The translations under genes were made by a program, and so were the position numbers. From positions 2,170,001 through 2,234,000 of the forward strand of contig NZ_PGEX01000001.1 of assembly GCF_002797675.1 (NCBI RefSeq): 64,000 bases of DNA, written 5' to 3'. Every line of letters begins with the position of its first letter. Position 1 is the first letter of the stretch. The notes beneath the pieces were generated by a model that saw only the letters and a list, made by a program, of their open reading frames with translations, did not search any database and had not been told where the DNA came from. Source of the stretch: Hallerella succinigenes (GTDB lineage: Bacteria > Fibrobacterota > Fibrobacteria > Fibrobacterales > Fibrobacteraceae). This document shows positions 56,223 to 64,000 of this stretch, one piece after another.

Positions 56223-56256
56223 AAAAGGGTTCTTCTGATGGGAGAACCTTTTTTTT
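56223..56256 (+). terminator. Intrinsic terminator before pgpA
   Basis: GGTTCTTC with GGAGAACC (one G-U pair), loop TGATG, extended by A-T pairs and followed by a run of eight T. It may end the zinc-ribbon transcript. Confidence 0.75.
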
Positions 56257-56281
56257 CAAAAATCGTTCGGTTAAAAAGTTC

Positions 56282-56287
56282 TACATT
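56282..56287 (+). promoter_or_regulatory. -10-like TACATT 8 bases before pgpA
   Basis: TACATT is followed by GCAAGGTG and the ATG at 56296; the sequence is almost the same as at 12262-12277. Confidence 0.45.
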
Positions 56288-56295
56288 GCAAGGTG

Positions 56296-56886
56296 ATGAA
56301 TCGAGAAGAATTACATGCCAAATATCATAAACCGAAAGTGCCGCATCAGTGGCGCTGCACCGATAAAATTTCGGCTTTGATCTGCACCTTCTTTGGAACG
56401 GGAATGCTCCCGAAAATGCCGGGATCCTATGGCAGCCTTGCCGCGGCGCTTGTCGCTTATCCGCTTGCTATTTTCAGTTCTGAATTTTGGCCGCTCCGTT
56501 ATGAATCTTGGACGGAAGAGGGCGTAACTCTCGACTCTTACGGATTCTTTTTGTTTGCGGCGCTTGTCGTCTTTTTTGCGGCGATCCCGTTTGTGAAAAA
56601 GGCGATGCGCGATACGGAGACAGAAGATCCGGGTTGGATTGTAATTGATGAAGTCTGTGGCGTCTTTATGGCGCTCGCGTTTATTTCGGCGGAGTCGATA
56701 CTTTCTAACCCATGGCTTTTGCTTGTCGCTTTTGGCGTTTTCCGCTTTTTTGATATTCTAAAACCGCTCGGCATTCACAAGTTCGAAAGTTTCCCGGGCG
56801 CTTGGGGAGTGATGGCGGACGATTTACTCGGCGGCGTTTATTCGGGCATTGTCCTGTTTGGGGTCGTGCGTGTTTTTGGACTTTAA
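56296..56886 (+). CDS. pgpA: Phosphatidylglycerophosphatase A
   Basis: A 196-residue membrane protein that removes phosphate from PGP to give phosphatidylglycerol. FFGTGMLPKMPGSYGSL is the family N-terminus, DPGWIVIDEVCGVFMAL the active-site region with the conserved Asp and Glu, and the closing DDLLGGVYSGIVL block completes the match. About four helices are predicted. GTG 56293 is an alternative start one codon earlier. The next gene begins directly after its stop. Confidence 0.9.
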   Translation: MNREELHAKYHKPKVPHQWRCTDKISALICTFFGTGMLPKMPGSYGSLAAALVAYPLAIFSSEFWPLRYESWTEEGVTLDSYGFFLFAALVVFFAAIPFVKKAMRDTETEDPGWIVIDEVCGVFMALAFISAESILSNPWLLLVAFGVFRFFDILKPLGIHKFESFPGAWGVMADDLLGGVYSGIVLFGVVRVFGL

Positions 56887-57423
56887 ATGTGGCATTTTTT
56901 AGGGCATTTTATCACGATTACCAAGCATCGAAACGAAGTCATACGACTTTGTTTTAAGGCGGGCATCGGACTTCAAGGCCTGTTTCACGACCTTTCTAAG
57001 TATTCTCCGACAGAGTTTTTGCCGGGCGTCAAGTTTTACACAGGAAAAGAATCTCCGAATAATGGGGAGCGACGCTTTTATGGTTACAGCCGTGCCTGGA
57101 TGCATCATAAGGGCCGTAATAAGCACCATTTTGAGTATTGGTACGATTATGACCTGGTGACAAAACAACTCGTTCCAGTCGATATGCCGGACCGCTATAT
57201 CAAGGAAATGTTCTGTGACCGCGTTGCAGCATCCAAAATCTACAATGGGAAGAGCTATTCCCAGAAAGATCCGTTCCTTTACCTAACAAAAAGTTCAGCT
57301 CGGGAAAAGATGACTGATTCCACATATCGGAAATTATTCTTCCTTTTAAATATGTTGGGAGAAAAAGGAGAACGGGAGACCCTAGCTTTTATCCGAAAGG
57401 CGAAGAGGCTTCCATTGGAGTAA
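56887..57423 (+). CDS. DUF5662-family protein
   Basis: A 178-residue protein whose opening (HFITITKHRNEVIRLCFKAG) and HDLSKYSPTEF plus HHKGRNKHHFEYW blocks match the DUF5662 family. The clustered His/Asp residues (HD and HHK..HHFE) look like a metal site of HD-domain type, but no activity is known to me. It begins at the base after the pgpA stop. Confidence 0.75.
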   Translation: MWHFLGHFITITKHRNEVIRLCFKAGIGLQGLFHDLSKYSPTEFLPGVKFYTGKESPNNGERRFYGYSRAWMHHKGRNKHHFEYWYDYDLVTKQLVPVDMPDRYIKEMFCDRVAASKIYNGKSYSQKDPFLYLTKSSAREKMTDSTYRKLFFLLNMLGEKGERETLAFIRKAKRLPLE

Positions 57424-57433
57424 GTGTCGGTAC

Positions 57434-58586
57434 ATGTACGAAATTAATTTGCCTGAGATTTATATTGCGGATGCGTTGGGCATTTTTTTTGATGCTCAAT
57501 GTCTTGTTTAGCGGTTCGTGGAAATTACAGAAAAAACGGAAAGAAGATAAAATCCTGCTCGGCATGATTATCACGATTTTTATTTCGTGTATTGCCGACG
57601 TGGTCACTTTTACGGTGGACGGGCTTCCGGGAACTATATTCCGAAATGTCGCTTACGCTTCAAATTTTGTGCTTTTCCTTGGAAACCTGTTCATTGGGCC
57701 TTTGTGGCTGATGATGATATTAAAGCATATTGGGGGTCGAATTCCGAAGGGGCAGCAGATTTTTACGGCGGTTGTGTCGGGATTCGGCTTTCTGTTGTTG
57801 CTATTGAATTTTGTTTATCCGATTCTTTTCTGCTTGGACGATGCGAACCGCTATTCTCGGGGTTCTTTATTCTGGATCAACAATTTGATTGAAGCTCTCT
57901 TTATGCTGGATAGCATCGCTTATTATTTGCTCATGCGCTTCCAGAATGGCGGTCTTAAATTCTTCCCTGTGATGCAGTTCTTTTTGCCCGTTTTTGTTTG
58001 CGTAGCGGTACAGAATGCGTGGTATGGAATTTCAACGATTTGGGTCGGTATTGCAGTCGGTGTGACGGGCATGAACCTTGCCCTGCAAAATGAAAATATT
58101 TTCATCGATAAATTGACGGGTCTTTTTAACCGTTACTATTTGGATAAGGTTGTGGAAGAAATGGGCAAGCGTCGTGGCTTTGTCATGATGATGCTCGATT
58201 TGAACGACTTTAAGCTGATCAATGATACTTACGGACATTCTCGTGGGGATGAAGCGCTTGCGGCGATGGCGGAAATTTTGCGAGATTCCATGGGCACTTG
58301 TGGAACGGCTATCCGCTATGCGGGCGACGAATTCGTGATTCTTGTGAACTCCGATCTACCGGGGATTGCGGAACGCTATGAAAAGCGCATTCGCAAAAAT
58401 GTGGATTTGTACAATGAACGAAGCTTAAAAAAGTACGCTCTCTCGGTTTCCATCGGAAGCGGCTACTTTAATCTGAAGGACAACAGCGTCGACGATATTT
58501 TGGAAATCATCGATAAGCGTATGTACGACGATAAACGCAGCTTTTATGAATCGGGCCATCTTCCCGATCGTAGACGTCAGGGATAA
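57434..58586 (+). CDS. Membrane GGDEF protein interrupted by a frame shift at a T8 run
   Basis: An ATG at 57434 reads MYEINLPEIYIADALGIFF and would stop after 25 codons. The rest of the gene is in another frame, open from 57465, and reads FLMLNVLFSGSW with six membrane helices and a GGDEF domain (DKLTGLFNRYY, AGDEF). The two frames join perfectly if the run of eight T at 57483-57490 were seven, so the gene is broken, phase variable or read by slippage. The variant motif AGDEF can be active in some cyclases; there is no I-site. If the upstream part is not used, the product would start at TTG 57465 or ATG 57471, with poor ribosome-binding signals. Confidence 0.75.
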
Positions 58587-59011
58587 TATTTCCCATTGAC
58601 ATAGCCCCGTCCCGAATGGTTCGGAGCGACCGGAATTTTGAGATTGTAGAAACATCTTCGGCTCTTATTCCTAAAATTTCCCTTAGTTCGTCATTCTCGG
58701 TTTGACCGGGAATCTTTTCTTTACTATCATTCTCCGCAGACATAGCCCTTTGCCGCAAGGCGAGGGGCGACAGAGATTAACGTAGAGTTAGCTCTTATTC
58801 TCGCAACTGAAATCTGGTAAATTTCAAATCTATCGAGAATAAGGCGAGCACTCACGTCCAGCAATGGGCGTGGGTCGTTTGTGCTTATTGATAGATAGGT
58901 TTACCAGAGCCTCAGTTGCGGTAAGTACATTCGACGCCACGCTTTTTTATTTGAAATCGTGACGCGAACAGCACTAAATAAGGGCCGCACACCCTTAGCT
59001 GTGAGGTTCAC
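58587..59011. other. Gene-free stretch before the restriction-modification genes
   Basis: A 425-base stretch. It holds RNA element copy 1 (58802-58948), a 6-bp hairpin TAAGGG/CCCTTA (58979-58997) directly upstream of the mod ribosome-binding site, and a short minus-strand reading frame at 58507-58758 that I do not accept as a gene. Confidence 0.5.
58802..58948 (+). ncRNA. Structured RNA-like element, copy 1
   Basis: A long imperfect hairpin with four paired blocks: 58802-58810 with 58912-58920, 58813-58821 with 58900-58908, 58828-58834 with 58890-58896 and 58838-58843 with 58884-58889. The top is a second hairpin (58853-58860 with 58865-58872) closed by a GCAA tetraloop. GCGTGGGTCG (58868-58877) can also pair with CGAC-G-CCACGC (58932-58942) followed by six T, as a pseudoknot or terminator. 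Its 25-base core (58866-58890) is identical in copy 2, while the arms differ but still pair. I know no matching family. Confidence 0.65.
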
Positions 59012-60808
59012 GTGGCAGAAACATTGGATGCTCTCAAGGTTCGTATTCACGAACTGGAAAAAGAAGTCGAACGCTGGAAGTCTCAAGTCAAAAGTGTTCG
59101 TTATGGGCTTAACTGGATGGATGTTCCAGAAGCCTTTGACAAGGATTCCGAAGACAAAATCCCAATCCTCGAAGAAGTCGCCGAAAAGGCGGTCGATGCA
59201 AAAGGCCCTTTGGCTGGCAGACCTCCCCATGTGATTATCGAAGGCGACAACTACCATGCACTCACTTGCTTGAATTACACCCACCGCGGTAAAATTGATG
59301 TCATCTATATTGATCCGCCGTACAACACGGGCTCGGATGGATTTACTTACAAGGACAAACGTTTCTTGACAGAATTTCCCGATGGGCAAAAAGTTCCTAA
59401 GGAACATCCGCTTCGCCATAGCTATTGGCTTTCGTTTATGGAAAAGCGTTTGAAGTTGGCGAAGAATTTACTGAGTGATAAGGGTGTGATTTTCATCAGT
59501 ATTGATGATAATGAACAAGCGAATTTAAAGTTGTTGTGTGATAAAGTGTTTGGGGAAGGAAATTTACTAACGACTTTCCCACGAAAGGGAATTGGTGGAC
59601 GTCAGGATAGCAAATACTATGCAATAGTTCACGAATATATTCAAGGATATGCAAAGAGGTTAGATAAGTTTGAATCAGGAAGAATGATTAAAGGAAAAAA
59701 TTTCCCTTTATTTGACGAATCTAAAAAGCTCCATTATAAAACTCAATTACTCCGGAAATGGGGTGATAATAGTAAAAGAGAAAATCGTCCAAATTTATTT
59801 TATCCAATTTATTACAACAATTCTACCAATGAGTTTAGCCTATCTAAATCGAAGAATTCTTTGGAAATATATCCAATGCTTGATTCGGATAATGAAGGAC
59901 GCTGGCGATGGGGCAAAAGTACAATGGAAGATGCTTTTCATAAAGGACTTGTCGAAATACAAAAAAACAGAAAAGGTGAATGGATTCCATATGAAAGGAT
60001 CTATGATAATCCAAATGAAGAAAGTACAAAGCCCTATTCAAGTTGGATAGATGATATTGATAATTCTACAGGAGCTTCATTGCTAAAAGAAATTCTTCAA
60101 AACGATGATTTTAGCTATCCCAAACCTGTAGACTTGATAGACAGAATTATTCGCATGAGCTCGATTCGGAAAAATATAACCATTCTCGACTTCTTCGCTG
60201 GCTCAGGTACGACTCTACATGCCACACTCAATCTTAACAAAGAAGATGATGGTAATCGCCAATGTATTCTTGTTCAGCAATCCGAAGACGACAACAACAT
60301 CTGTGAAAATGTTACCTATGAGCGCAACCGTCGTGTAATGTGCGGTTACACAAATGCAAAAGGCGAAAGTGTCGATGGTTTAGGTGGTTCGCTTAAATAT
60401 TACAAGACCGGTTTCGTTGGCAAGCATCAGAGTAAAAACGCCAATGATGCAGACAAGGTGGAACTTGCCGAAAAAGCGGGTTGCCTTATCGCACTAGCGG
60501 AAAATACCTTGGATACAATCAAGGTTCCCGAAGCGGCAAAGGGATTCTGGCAAATCTATTCCGATAATGCGGAAAAGAAAAAACGCTACACATGCATTTA
60601 TCATAATGGCGATTACGGCAAAGTTTCTGATTTTGTTGCAAAAATCGATGAATTGCGCGCTACTGATAAAAAATCGAAATTCACGGTTTATGTGTTCAGT
60701 TGGAATTCTCCCGACTTCTTTGAAAACGAATTCGATGATTTAAAAAACATCGAAATCAAGGCAATTCCCAAACCGATTCTCGAAATCTACAAGGCTTTGA
60801 ACGGGTAA
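59012..60808 (+). CDS. Type III restriction-modification methyltransferase Mod
   Basis: A 598-residue adenine-N6 methyltransferase. DPPY is at 101-104 (IDPPYNTGSDGF) and the SAM-binding motif DFFAGSG at 393-399; motif IV before motif I is the beta arrangement of type III Mod proteins. An N-terminal coiled coil (VRIHELEKEVERWKSQVK) and a C-terminal helical part frame the core. The target-recognition segment at about 59570-60170 is strikingly AT-rich compared with both sides, suggesting a swapped domain. GTG 59012 has GAGG 5 bases upstream. Res follows 4 bases after the stop. Confidence 0.9.
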   Translation: MAETLDALKVRIHELEKEVERWKSQVKSVRYGLNWMDVPEAFDKDSEDKIPILEEVAEKAVDAKGPLAGRPPHVIIEGDNYHALTCLNYTHRGKIDVIYIDPPYNTGSDGFTYKDKRFLTEFPDGQKVPKEHPLRHSYWLSFMEKRLKLAKNLLSDKGVIFISIDDNEQANLKLLCDKVFGEGNLLTTFPRKGIGGRQDSKYYAIVHEYIQGYAKRLDKFESGRMIKGKNFPLFDESKKLHYKTQLLRKWGDNSKRENRPNLFYPIYYNNSTNEFSLSKSKNSLEIYPMLDSDNEGRWRWGKSTMEDAFHKGLVEIQKNRKGEWIPYERIYDNPNEESTKPYSSWIDDIDNSTGASLLKEILQNDDFSYPKPVDLIDRIIRMSSIRKNITILDFFAGSGTTLHATLNLNKEDDGNRQCILVQQSEDDNNICENVTYERNRRVMCGYTNAKGESVDGLGGSLKYYKTGFVGKHQSKNANDADKVELAEKAGCLIALAENTLDTIKVPEAAKGFWQIYSDNAEKKKRYTCIYHNGDYGKVSDFVAKIDELRATDKKSKFTVYVFSWNSPDFFENEFDDLKNIEIKAIPKPILEIYKALNG

Positions 60809-60812
60809 TAAT

Positions 60813-63608
60813 ATGCAGATGCTTCCTTTCCAAGAAAATGCGGTCCTCGGCACGAACGGTCTCGTAGAAACGTTCAAGAAACTTTGGCAAACGGGCGGTC
60901 ATAATCTCGATATCACTTTCAAGTCTCCGACAGGTTCCGGCAAGACTTTCATGGTGTCAAATTTTGTTCGCGAATTGCAAAATGATCCTGCCTTTAACGA
61001 CGATGTAGCATTCGTTTGGATTACTTTCTCGGATGACCTTGCGATGCAAAGTCGCGACAAGTTTTATGATTACTTTTTCCCAAATATCGGGCGAAGTCTC
61101 TTGACCATCGCAGATTTTTCCGAAGGCATTCTGCACAAAGACGATATTCTGTTCTTGAATTGGCAAAAGTTAGTGGCAAAGGATGCCAAAAAGCGTTTGC
61201 TGCGTCGCCCCGACGAAGTTGAGCTGCAAAAGGAACAAGGCTTTTATTTTGAAGATGTTGCGGAAAACACAAAGAAAGAAGGTCGCGAAATTGTAATGAT
61301 TATCGATGAAAGCCACAAGAATGTGACTGCATCGGCTTATCGTGATGTTATTACGCCACTTAATCCGCGAATCATTTTGAATGTTTCTGCCACGCCGGAA
61401 AAAATTCCCACCATCAGCGATGTGCAAAATCTGCGTGCAGGCTATGTTGAAGTTAAACGCTCCGATGTCGTTGCCGCAGGTCTTATCAAGGAACAGATTA
61501 TTTCGCAAACAGAAGAAGATTTGAAAAACATTGAAGGTGAAGATTTGGATTTTGCCTTGCTGCGACTCGCCAAGGAAAAACGGGAATCTTTGGCGGAACA
61601 ATGGACTCGCCTCGGTCAAAATATCAACCCGCTTGTTTTAATTCAGTTGCCTAATGATGATTCTAAACTCAAGGATCAAGGTGTTGAAACAAAGGAAGAA
61701 CTCGTCACAAGATTTTTGACTGAAAATTGCGAAGTTCCTGCAAATAAAATTGCCAAATGGTTTGACAACAAGAAAGAAAATCTTGAGCACATTACAGATG
61801 TAGATAGTCCTATAGATTTTATGCTCTTCAAATATGCAGCAGGAACGGGGTGGGATTGTCCTCGCGCACATGTTATCGTGATGTTCCGCGAAATTGAATC
61901 GCCAACATTCAAAACACAGACTCTCGGAAGAATTTTGCGCAACCCTGTTCCGAAAGTTGACTTGACGGCGTTCCCTGAACTCCGCGAAGGATTCCTTTAC
62001 ACGAACTACCGCAAAAATGAAATCTCCGACATTCCCGACACTGTTGAAAACAAGCCAAAAACTGAAGTGACGAATCTTGCTCCGCATCTTTTCGGAGGGT
62101 TTGCCACGCAAGAAGCAACACACAATGTCATACAAGAACTGAAAACTTCTATGCTTGACGAATTGGTCGCGAATAGTTCGGACAAGCCTATTTCAGATAT
62201 TGCTCCCAAAATCGAAGCTGCGTTGCAAGAAGCGGTTAAACAGATTGCTCCAGAAATATTCCCTGTACAAGGCAACACCGTCGCATCGCCACAAACGGAA
62301 TATAATCTTTTTGGCGAAGCTGATTCTCAAGCAACAAAAAATCAAAAGACAGAACAAATTGTTGAGACAGCTACTCGAAATGTCAAGGCCATATTGAAGG
62401 AGCATTTCGGAGAGGGTGTTGCAAACAAGGCTACGGAGATTGTTGCTGAAGCCACCCGCGATTTTGCTGAAACGCTCGTTCAAAAACAGCCGTCTTCGTT
62501 CATCGTTGATCCGCTTTTGAAAAGTGATTTCATCAGCCGTGCAGACTATGGTGATATTGGTAAGGCTAGCAGTTTCCAGAGTTCGTTTGTTAAGTCAATG
62601 AACAATTATTTTGGAATTACCGAAAATGCCTATAACAATCCTTTTGCACAAGAAGGCGTTCTTGAAAAATTTGGCATAGATATGTCTCAGAGACTTTCAA
62701 CCGAAGTCTTGGCGAATGCAACCTTTGCAGGAACCAACGATTTAGGCAAGAATGTAGAGCATGAGATGAGCGACAACGAAGTCGAAAAGAACTTCATGAA
62801 TGCTTGCTACAACATTTTGGAAGAACAGACTGAACCCGATGCTAAATACGGCAACATTGCCCGTTCTTGGGGACCCTTCAAGGAAGCTCTTCGTCAATGG
62901 TTTGAACGCTATTCGATGACGAATATCGATAATGTCGGTCGTTACAAGATTTTCTTGAAGGATTTGTTTAAGAACTCTGCAAGTATATTCCGCAAAGCCA
63001 TTACACAAGCTCTCAAGGAATACAGACCTATTCGCGATGCCTTTGTTGCCGATCGTCGTAAGCAGGAAATGCAGGAGGCGTTGCCATTCAAAGTCAAGAC
63101 ATCTTATGCGTATTCAAGCGACTTTGTCGATTATAAGCCAATTATGAAGAGTATGCTTCAACCGTTCAAGCTCAAAGCAGAATATCCAGGACGCGATAAT
63201 GAAATCGCCTTTATTGAGTTTCTTGAAAAATTGCCCACGGTTGAATGGTGGTTTAAGCAGAATGATGACGGCAAGGATTTTTACGCTCTCAAGTATTTCA
63301 ATACCACTGAAAATCGAGAACGACTTTTCTATCCCGACTGGATTGTGAAATTTGTAGATGGTCGCATCGGCATTTTTGATACCAAGAGTGGATTTACAGC
63401 AGCAAATCCTGAAGGTCGTGCGGAAGCCCTTTCGAAAAAGTTGCGTGATTTGAACGAAGAGGCGGTCAAACGCGATGGTCGCGAAAAATTCGTCGGCGGT
63501 TTGTGCGTTCGTGAAAATAAACTGTGGTATTGCAACAGTGCCGAAAAATACCGTTACAAGGATGAAAAGGGCAACCTTGCTGAAGGTTGGAAATTGATGC
63601 AAGGGTAA
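60813..63608 (+). CDS. Type III restriction endonuclease Res
   Basis: A 931-residue helicase-nuclease. Walker A is SPTGSGKT (39-46), Walker B DESH at 165-168, and later helicase motifs include TGWDCPRAHV and QTLGRILRNP. The C-terminal nuclease has YPDW with D842 and DTKSG with D856 and K858, a PD-(D/E)xK site. With Mod it forms the complex that cleaves unmethylated, head-to-head sites after ATP-driven movement along DNA. No truncation or frame shift is seen. Confidence 0.9.
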   Translation: MQMLPFQENAVLGTNGLVETFKKLWQTGGHNLDITFKSPTGSGKTFMVSNFVRELQNDPAFNDDVAFVWITFSDDLAMQSRDKFYDYFFPNIGRSLLTIADFSEGILHKDDILFLNWQKLVAKDAKKRLLRRPDEVELQKEQGFYFEDVAENTKKEGREIVMIIDESHKNVTASAYRDVITPLNPRIILNVSATPEKIPTISDVQNLRAGYVEVKRSDVVAAGLIKEQIISQTEEDLKNIEGEDLDFALLRLAKEKRESLAEQWTRLGQNINPLVLIQLPNDDSKLKDQGVETKEELVTRFLTENCEVPANKIAKWFDNKKENLEHITDVDSPIDFMLFKYAAGTGWDCPRAHVIVMFREIESPTFKTQTLGRILRNPVPKVDLTAFPELREGFLYTNYRKNEISDIPDTVENKPKTEVTNLAPHLFGGFATQEATHNVIQELKTSMLDELVANSSDKPISDIAPKIEAALQEAVKQIAPEIFPVQGNTVASPQTEYNLFGEADSQATKNQKTEQIVETATRNVKAILKEHFGEGVANKATEIVAEATRDFAETLVQKQPSSFIVDPLLKSDFISRADYGDIGKASSFQSSFVKSMNNYFGITENAYNNPFAQEGVLEKFGIDMSQRLSTEVLANATFAGTNDLGKNVEHEMSDNEVEKNFMNACYNILEEQTEPDAKYGNIARSWGPFKEALRQWFERYSMTNIDNVGRYKIFLKDLFKNSASIFRKAITQALKEYRPIRDAFVADRRKQEMQEALPFKVKTSYAYSSDFVDYKPIMKSMLQPFKLKAEYPGRDNEIAFIEFLEKLPTVEWWFKQNDDGKDFYALKYFNTTENRERLFYPDWIVKFVDGRIGIFDTKSGFTAANPEGRAEALSKKLRDLNEEAVKRDGREKFVGGLCVRENKLWYCNSAEKYRYKDEKGNLAEGWKLMQG

Positions 63609-63669
63609 TGGCTATACAAATGCTGAAATAACTTAAGGAGACTTCTTTCAACACTTTAGATAATTGTAT

Positions 63670-63675
63670 TTGACA
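63670..63675 (+). promoter_or_regulatory. Consensus -35 ahead of RNA element copy 2
   Basis: TTGACA lies 23 bases before the first paired base of copy 2, the distance expected if transcription starts near 63699. The matching -10 is weak (TTGTTT, 63692-63697). Confidence 0.35.
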
Positions 63676-63698
63676 TAGACTGAAAAGATTCTTGTTTC

Positions 63699-63850
63699 CC
63701 TATCCTGAAACTACCACCTTCAGGGAATTTACACAAGAAATCAACGGATCTTACGCACCATTATCGGGGCGTGGGTCGTTTGTGCTTATTGTGTAAAAGG
63801 GTGTGGTAGCCCTCAGGATAGGTAAGTGCATTCGACACCACGCCTTTTTT
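63699..63850 (+). ncRNA. Structured RNA-like element, copy 2
   Basis: It has the same design as copy 1 with different arms: CCTATCCTGA (63699-63708) pairs with 63813-63822, CTACCAC (63711-63717) with 63803-63809 and TTTACAC (63728-63734) with 63791-63797. ACGC-CC/GG-GCGT forms the top hairpin. The core 63767-63791 is identical to copy 1. GCGTGGGTCG (63769-63778) can pair with CGAC-A-CCACGC (63833-63843), again before six T. It lies 90 bases after res, in the same orientation as copy 1. Confidence 0.65.
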
Positions 63851-63856
63851 ATTCAT

Positions 63857-64000
63857 AAAAAAGCGTTGGCATAGTGAAGTTACGACAATATGAATATGAA
63901 TCAATGGAGGTTGTTATAAAACTATAGAGTAGATGACATCGTGTTTTTAATCAGGTTTGCCGGGCAAACTGCCCGGCAGGTTATGGATTGTTGTCTCATG
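63857..64000. other. Right-end stretch without a gene
   Basis: No reading frame can be supported. A perfect hairpin GCCGGGC-AAACT-GCCCGGC lies at 63959-63977 without a T run on either side; it may belong to a feature beyond the window. Confidence 0.4.

Noticed and set aside
58507-58758. 83-codon minus-strand frame overlapping the GGDEF end
   Set aside because: Rare Arg and Ile codons, weak ribosome-binding site and 80-base overlap with a real gene; no family recognised.
58802-63850. Integron attC sites or CRISPR repeats as explanation of the RNA-like elements
   Set aside because: No RYYYAAC/GTTRRRY ends, no integrase nearby, and only two copies 4.9 kb apart with no spacers.
63959-63977. GC-rich hairpin at the right end as a terminator
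   Set aside because: No T run on either strand.

Overview
The window looks like chromosome of a Gram-negative bacterium of the Fibrobacter group. The strongest pointer is a TIGR02147-type transcription factor at 52660-53502, a paralogous family first defined in Fibrobacter succinogenes. It sits directly upstream of a surface lipoprotein. BamD, two LptF/G permeases, SurA-type chaperones, an O-unit flippase and many lipobox proteins all imply an outer membrane. All assignments are from reading sequence; no database search was possible.

Layout. 1-5.7 kb: end of a surface-polysaccharide cluster (sugar ketoisomerase, aminotransferase, acyltransferases, Wzx-like flippase, two glycosyltransferases). 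5.7-12.2 kb: small hypothetical membrane proteins, then a membrane-tethered solute-binding protein with a diguanylate cyclase, and an MFS efflux pump. 12.3-24.8 kb: a housekeeping run with hrpA, surA-like genes, ftsE, folC, pth, a two-DTG aspartyl-protease-like protein, a preQ1-I riboswitch with queD-queE, and guaB. 25.1-33.9 kb: xerC, an outer-membrane protein, a STAS / degenerate M23 / lipoprotein / Nudix run, and on the minus strand bamD, a beta-barrel protein and a PHP protein. 34-40.5 kb: two lptF/G genes, a second diguanylate cyclase, a sodium symporter and tadA. 40.5-46.1 kb: a tight six-gene operon around a MotA-like protein with a long coiled-coil tail and a MotB/OmpA-like partner. 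46.2-49.4 kb: a CsoR-controlled copper operon. 49.5-58.6 kb: argH, a PAS protein, the TIGR02147/lipoprotein pair, a SUI1 factor, tRNA-Asn, an MCE protein, a zinc-ribbon protein between direct repeats, pgpA, a DUF5662 protein and a GGDEF gene with a frame break. 58.8-63.9 kb: a type III restriction-modification system bracketed by two copies of a structured RNA-like element.

Main points of interest. (1) The two elements at 58802-58948 and 63699-63850 share a 25-base core and a terminator-like 3' end, while their long arms differ in sequence and still pair, which is covariation evidence for an RNA family. (2) The 40.5-46.1 kb operon resembles ion-driven stator machines (MotAB, ZorAB) but lacks flagellar genes and Zorya effectors. 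(3) The GGDEF gene at 57434-58586 is interrupted at a run of eight T, as in a phase-variable gene. (4) Seven transcription units have a -10-like hexamer 6-8 bases before the ATG, suggesting leaderless transcripts.

Start codons were moved inside the longest reading frame where a Shine-Dalgarno sequence, signal peptide or family start supported it.
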